Shown: piece after piece, positions 58,798 through 64,000 of the stretch
Position numbering within the stretch: position 1 is the first letter of the stretch
Layout of the letters: the number at the start of each line of letters is the position of its first letter
Assembly: GCA_030430205.1 (NCBI GenBank)
Contig: JAUIGE010000003.1
Location: forward strand, 186,001-250,000
DNA: 64,000 bases
Origin: Bacteroidia bacterium
GTDB taxonomy: Bacteria > Bacteroidota > Bacteroidia > J057
Reading direction: 5' to 3'
The notes under the pieces: model-generated
Told to the model about the DNA's origin: nothing
What the model saw: the letters and a program-made list of their open reading frames with translations, nothing else
Database searches by the model: none
Translations under genes and position numbers: made by a program

Positions 58798-61228
58798 ATA
58801 TCCTCCTCCCCATCCAATAAGTCGCGCCCACGGCAAAAACAATGATGCTGATCGAACTCAGCGGCATCAGGATGGCTGCTACCACAGGTGACAACAAGCC
58901 CTGCACGGCAAAACCCAATCCGACCACATTGTAGACAAGGGAGAAAATAAAGCCGATTTTCACCAATTGATAGCTTTTCTGTGAAAAGCGGAAGATGCCT
59001 GGCAACAGCTCAAAGCTTTTTGCATCCAGGATGGCATCGCAGGCAGGCGAAAAATTGTTGATGTCTTCGGATATGGCGATGCCCACATCGCTTTGTTTGA
59101 GTGCGCCTGCGTCGTTCAGGCCGTCTCCTATCATCATGATCTGTGCGCCATTTTGCTGGGCTTGCCTGATGTAGGCAAGCTTGTCGAAAGGCGATTGCAG
59201 GAATCGCATGGGCGTTTCCGGTGGAAAAAATGCCTGCAGGCGAGCCTGCTCGCCGGGATGATCTCCTGACAGGAGAGAGAAGCTAAGGGCCTTTTTCAGG
59301 CGATCTATGATCTCCCTGAGCTGCGGACGATAACTGCTCTGCATCAGGCAGTGGGCACGCAACTGGCCATTGATGACAAAGTAGGAACCTTTGGGAGCTA
59401 AATTTTGAGGTGCTGCAAGCACGGAGCCGACGAAATCGGCTGAGCCGAGGTGGAGCTGCTGGCCGTCTATCCTTGCCTGCAGGCCTTTGCCTGCTATTTC
59501 TTCCACGGCTTCGATGTCTGCCCACGCTATTTTGGGGCTGCCTTCCAGGAAGGCCGAAATCGCACGGCTCAGCGGGTGAGTGGATTGGAGGCTCAGGTTG
59601 TATAGCATACTTTTTTCCCTTTCTGATAAAGCGCCTCCTATCTCTTCCCATTCCAGTTTTTGGCCATGGGTGAGGGTTCCGGTTTTGTCAAAAACAACAT
59701 GGGAGATATGCGCCATGCGTTCGACTACCTGTGGATTTTTCAGGTAAAAGCCTTTTTTACCCAGTATGCGCAAGGCATTGCCAAAGGTGAATGGAGAGGT
59801 TAGCGCCAGGGCGCAGGGGCAGGCGATGATCAGCACGGAAGTGAATACATGGATGGCCATGCCCGGTTCTATAACTAACCAGGCGATGCCTGAGCCGAAG
59901 GCAATCGCGAGGATCGCGAGGGTAAAGTATTTGCCGATTTTATCGGCCAGGTGAAAGAGGCTGTGCTTCTCCTGGCTTTGCTCAAAGGCCTCTGCATTCC
60001 ATAATTTTGTCAGGTAGCTTTGGTCTACCGCTTTGGTCAGTTCTAACTCTACAGAAGCCCCTATCTGCCTGCCTCCGGCATAGATATGCTCTCCGAGTTT
60101 GCGGCGCACAGGCTCGGACTCTCCCGTCACGAAGCTGTAGTCTACATTTGCCTGCCCGTTGATCAGCAGGCAATCTGCCGGAATCAGTTCCTGATTGCGG
60201 ATGAGCACATGGTCTCCGACCTCCAATTCTGGCAAGGCTGTGGACTTCCATTCGCCTGCCTCTTTTCGCATCACTGCTACAGGAAAATAAGATTCATACT
60301 GCCTTTCAAAGGAAAGCGTGTCGTATGTTTTCTGCTGAAACCATTTCCCTATCAGCAAAAAGAAAACCAGGCCCACCATGGCGTCAAGGTAGCCCGGGCC
60401 TGTTTGCGAAAGGATTTCGTAGCCGGAACGGCCGAAGAGGGTCAATATGCCGATGGAGATAGGCACATCTATATTCAGGCCTTTTTGCCTGATGCTGTAC
60501 CATGCCGAGCGCAGGTAATCCTGGGCTGAATACAGCAGAACTGGTAGAGACAATACAAGATTCAGGTAGCCAAAAAATATAGCAAACTCCTCCCCCAGCT
60601 CGATCTGGAGGGAAAAATACTCCGGAAAACTCAGGAGCATGATATTGCCGAAGGCAAAGCCTGCGATACCGAGTTGGTAAAACAAACGCCGGTTGTAGCG
60701 GCTGCTTTTTTTCTGCTTGAGGTCCTGCAGGTTGATTTCGGGCTCGTAGCCGATAGAGGCGAGCAGTTCAACAAGCTCGCGGAGGCTGAGTTTTTCATGC
60801 TCAAAAACTACGGTGAGTTCTTTTTTGAGAAAATTGACCTGGGTGCGCACGACTCCCTCCCTGAGCTTATACAGCTTTTCCAACAACCAAATACAGGAAC
60901 TACAGTGAATCTGAGGAAGGTAAAAGCTGATATGGCTTTGGGTCTCATCCTGAAAGTCCAGCAGGCGCTGGATGATCGGGGGGCTGTTGAGGTACTCAAA
61001 GCGGTCGCCCTGATTTTTGGATTTGAGGCTGATGCCGGGATGTGCCTCTAAATCATAATAATTACAGAGGTCATTTTCGCTTAAAATCTGAAAAACCATC
61101 TTGCAGCCATCGCAGCAAAATGGTTTTTCTTCGAATAAAATCGGTTTATGTCCACAACTATCACCGCAGTGATAGCAAGTGGTGGTTTCCGTGGAAACAG
61201 CTTTCATTGTGAGAGATTGAGTAGTCAC
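58787..61228 (-). CDS. ccoI: copper-translocating P-type ATPase, CcoI/FixI type
   Basis: The 813-residue P1B ATPase has the CcoI layout: an N-terminal Cys-rich motif (CYHCGDSCG and FCCDGC, about 19-42), a heavy-metal-associated domain with HCSSCIWLLEKL (about 108-119), eight membrane helices with the CPC ion site IACPCALALTSPF, DKTGTLTHGQ (phosphorylated Asp), and GDGLNDAGALKQSDVG. Such pumps export copper for cbb3-oxidase assembly. The usual partners ccoS and ccoNOP are not next to it. ATG 61207 is an alternative start. Convergent with nuoF. Confidence 0.92.
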   Translation of the reverse strand: MTTQSLTMKAVSTETTTCYHCGDSCGHKPILFEEKPFCCDGCKMVFQILSENDLCNYYDLEAHPGISLKSKNQGDRFEYLNSPPIIQRLLDFQDETQSHISFYLPQIHCSSCIWLLEKLYKLREGVVRTQVNFLKKELTVVFEHEKLSLRELVELLASIGYEPEINLQDLKQKKSSRYNRRLFYQLGIAGFAFGNIMLLSFPEYFSLQIELGEEFAIFFGYLNLVLSLPVLLYSAQDYLRSAWYSIRQKGLNIDVPISIGILTLFGRSGYEILSQTGPGYLDAMVGLVFFLLIGKWFQQKTYDTLSFERQYESYFPVAVMRKEAGEWKSTALPELEVGDHVLIRNQELIPADCLLINGQANVDYSFVTGESEPVRRKLGEHIYAGGRQIGASVELELTKAVDQSYLTKLWNAEAFEQSQEKHSLFHLADKIGKYFTLAILAIAFGSGIAWLVIEPGMAIHVFTSVLIIACPCALALTSPFTFGNALRILGKKGFYLKNPQVVERMAHISHVVFDKTGTLTHGQKLEWEEIGGALSEREKSMLYNLSLQSTHPLSRAISAFLEGSPKIAWADIEAVEEIAGKGLQARIDGQQLHLGSADFVGSVLAAPQNLAPKGSYFVINGQLRAHCLMQSSYRPQLREIIDRLKKALSFSLLSGDHPGEQARLQAFFPPETPMRFLQSPFDKLAYIRQAQQNGAQIMMIGDGLNDAGALKQSDVGIAISEDINNFSPACDAILDAKSFELLPGIFRFSQKSYQLVKIGFIFSLVYNVVGLGFAVQGLLSPVVAAILMPLSSISIIVFAVGATYWMGRRIFKK

Positions 61229-61338
61229 GGGCGCAAATTATCCTGCTTGTCGCGACTTGGCGTTTACGCTTTCACAGTCCTGGAAATGACTTTTGTCACC
61301 ATCTACTGCAAACTGCCAACTTACTCCCTGTCAACTAA

Positions 61339-62064
61339 TTAATGCTGAACGAGGAAGGCATTCGCTCCCCAGCTACCGCTGATTTTTTTGAAGTTATTCA
61401 AATAGGTTCTTGCCTGATCCTGCTCCCTCAGGCTGCCATAGATGACAGCATACAGATAGGTGCCATTCACCTCTTTGCAGCGGATATAGGTTTTGTACAA
61501 GGAGTATTTTCCTTTGAATTCTTCAGCTTTTTCTGCCGCCTGACAGAGGCTGCGGGAAGCATATACCTGTAGGCCCCACCCCTCAGAGTTCAGGATGGTA
61601 TAGTCTTCAGTATAGGATACATTGGGACTCAAACGGCCCTGAAAATGCGCGCATTTGCGTGTGTCATTCGGGTCAATGGCTGTTCCATCACCTGTAGTGG
61701 GAAAACCTCCGGTATTAGCTGTGGTTCCACCTCCTGGCAGGGAAGCCAGTGCATCAACACGGTTTTTTAGTTTTTCATTTTCCTGAACAAGGGAGCCATT
61801 ATCTGTTCTTAGGGCATCATTTTCCCGCTGAAGCTGACCTACCTGTGATCTCAACGTAGAGTTTTGTTCTACATAAGCCTGGTTTTCTTCCCTTAGGCGT
61901 GTATTGACCAGATCCATCTGGTTGTTCTCCTGTGTGAGGGTCTGTACTTCTGTTTCAAGTTGTGAAACTGTCTCGCGCAAAGTTTTTTTGCTTTGGGCTT
62001 GAAGGGCTGGCATCGCCATCAAGACAATAATGGAAAAAACAGCGATTTTCTGAATGGTTCTCAT
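61339..62064 (-). CDS. secreted coiled-coil protein with SPOR-like domain
   Basis: The 241-residue product has a signal peptide (MRTIQKIAVFSIIVLMAMPALQAQ), a long coiled coil (about 28-110, Leu/Asn/Glu heptads: LRETVSQLETEVQTLTQEN and so on), a Gly/Thr-rich linker and a C-terminal domain (about 160-241; WGLQVYASRSLCQAAEKAEEF, YIRCKEVNGTYLYAVIYG) with the strand-helix repeat of SPOR domains, which bind denuded peptidoglycan at division sites. The coiled coil may set a distance in the periplasm. It lies downstream of groEL but beyond a strong terminator. Confidence 0.82.
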   Translation of the reverse strand: MRTIQKIAVFSIIVLMAMPALQAQSKKTLRETVSQLETEVQTLTQENNQMDLVNTRLREENQAYVEQNSTLRSQVGQLQRENDALRTDNGSLVQENEKLKNRVDALASLPGGGTTANTGGFPTTGDGTAIDPNDTRKCAHFQGRLSPNVSYTEDYTILNSEGWGLQVYASRSLCQAAEKAEEFKGKYSLYKTYIRCKEVNGTYLYAVIYGSLREQDQARTYLNNFKKISGSWGANAFLVQH

Positions 62065-62152
62065 ATTTGTTGAAATTTTTTGACTTTGGCTAATTCAATC
62101 TGATAAGAGTAAATTAAAGCATCTTTTTAGCAAACTGAAAGAAATCGGGCTA

Positions 62153-62200
62153 AAAAAAATAGGTTTACTAAACTTATAAAGTTTAGTAAACCTATTTTTT
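62153..62200 (-). terminator. strong palindromic terminator of groEL
   Basis: A perfect 15-bp inverted repeat (AGGTTTACTAAACTT at 62161-62175 and its complement at 62179-62193, ATA loop) is flanked by A7 and T6, so it works in both directions. It follows the groEL stop by 22 nt. Confidence 0.93.
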
Positions 62201-62222
62201 CATATCAGGTAAGATTTTTCTC

Positions 62223-63896
<1,674 letters not shown>

Positions 63897-63938
63897 TTAA
63901 AAGAATGATAAAAAGATTTGGTCAAAAAAAAACTGACA

Positions 63939-64000
63939 TTAAGCGATTGCCAAAATGTCAGATTCACGCATGATGAGATAATCACTGCCGTCGATGTTGA
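63939..64000 (-). CDS. groES: co-chaperonin GroES (C-terminal end; rest outside window)
   Basis: Only the last 20 codons are present, reading NIDGSDYLIMRESDILAIA then TAA. DGxDYLIMRESDILA is the conserved GroES C terminus, and the position directly upstream of groEL confirms it. Confidence 0.93.
   Translation of the reverse strand, partial: NIDGSDYLIMRESDILAIA

Overview
The window reads as chromosomal DNA of a Bacteroidota, most likely a Saprospiria/Lewinella-like lineage (inferred; there is no rRNA gene to confirm it). The grounds are five proteins with a type IX secretion (T9SS) C-terminal sorting tail, TAnnTTTG-type promoters, A-rich leaders without Shine-Dalgarno sites, lamin-tail/CotH/Calx-beta secreted proteins, a large alpha-2-macroglobulin, and an RNA polymerase-era housekeeping set (Rho, SerS, FumC, NuoF, PdhA, GroEL) of bacteroidete type. 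No insertion sequence, phage, CRISPR array or rRNA was seen.

Layout. 1-6.2 kb: a ThuA/sugar-dehydrogenase fusion cut by the window edge, DinB, a T9SS lamin-tail protein, a MarR regulator and two small secreted proteins. 6.2-13 kb: sugar transferase, LptB, a NarL-type response regulator, an FtsX/MacB-like permease, then a small operon of a possible ubiquitin-fold protein, a one-helix membrane protein and an ICMT-like methyltransferase, followed by the remains of an AAA ATPase gene. 13-24.5 kb: a secreted GH13 amylase, mtnA-ogt, a Uma2 nuclease-fold protein, a PKD/T9SS protein and a 2041-residue alpha-2-macroglobulin. 24.6-32.1 kb: a tight five-gene run (desaturase, MMPL exporter, PhyH dioxygenase, SDR, second MMPL exporter) that looks like lipid modification plus export. 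32.1-40.5 kb: tRNA-Val(GAC), a DUF2520 protein, a GT-C glycosyltransferase, a solitary AAA_14/DUF4143 ATPase with palindromic operators, and a cytochrome c peroxidase-CotH pair. 40.5-48.9 kb: fumC, an acyl-ACP-reductase-like protein, an NDH-2-like oxidoreductase, serS, rho and a methyltransferase. 48.9-64 kb: S9 peptidase, mogA, bcp, lipB, a Cys-rich T9SS protein, pdhA, FKBP isomerase, ilvE, nuoF, a CcoI-type copper ATPase, a SPOR-like protein, groEL and the end of groES.

The most unusual layer lies between the genes. At least eight loci carry short tandem arrays with a strict 7-bp period but three unrelated sequence families (GAGNNGA, CCCGAAA, ACTGCNN); one more locus has an 8-bp period. Several arrays run into gene 3' ends and supply the last codons and the stop. 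Two unrelated proteins end in the same LVxSxQ pattern because the same heptad family encodes their tails, and a flavoprotein carries about 45 array-encoded residues. One 196-bp array changes family halfway without losing the 7-bp register.

A second pattern links a solitary AAA ATPase gene at 35.4 kb, with two palindromic operator-like sites, to a locus at 12.9 kb. There a palindrome of the same layout is followed directly by what looks like only the last ~40 codons of an ATPase gene.
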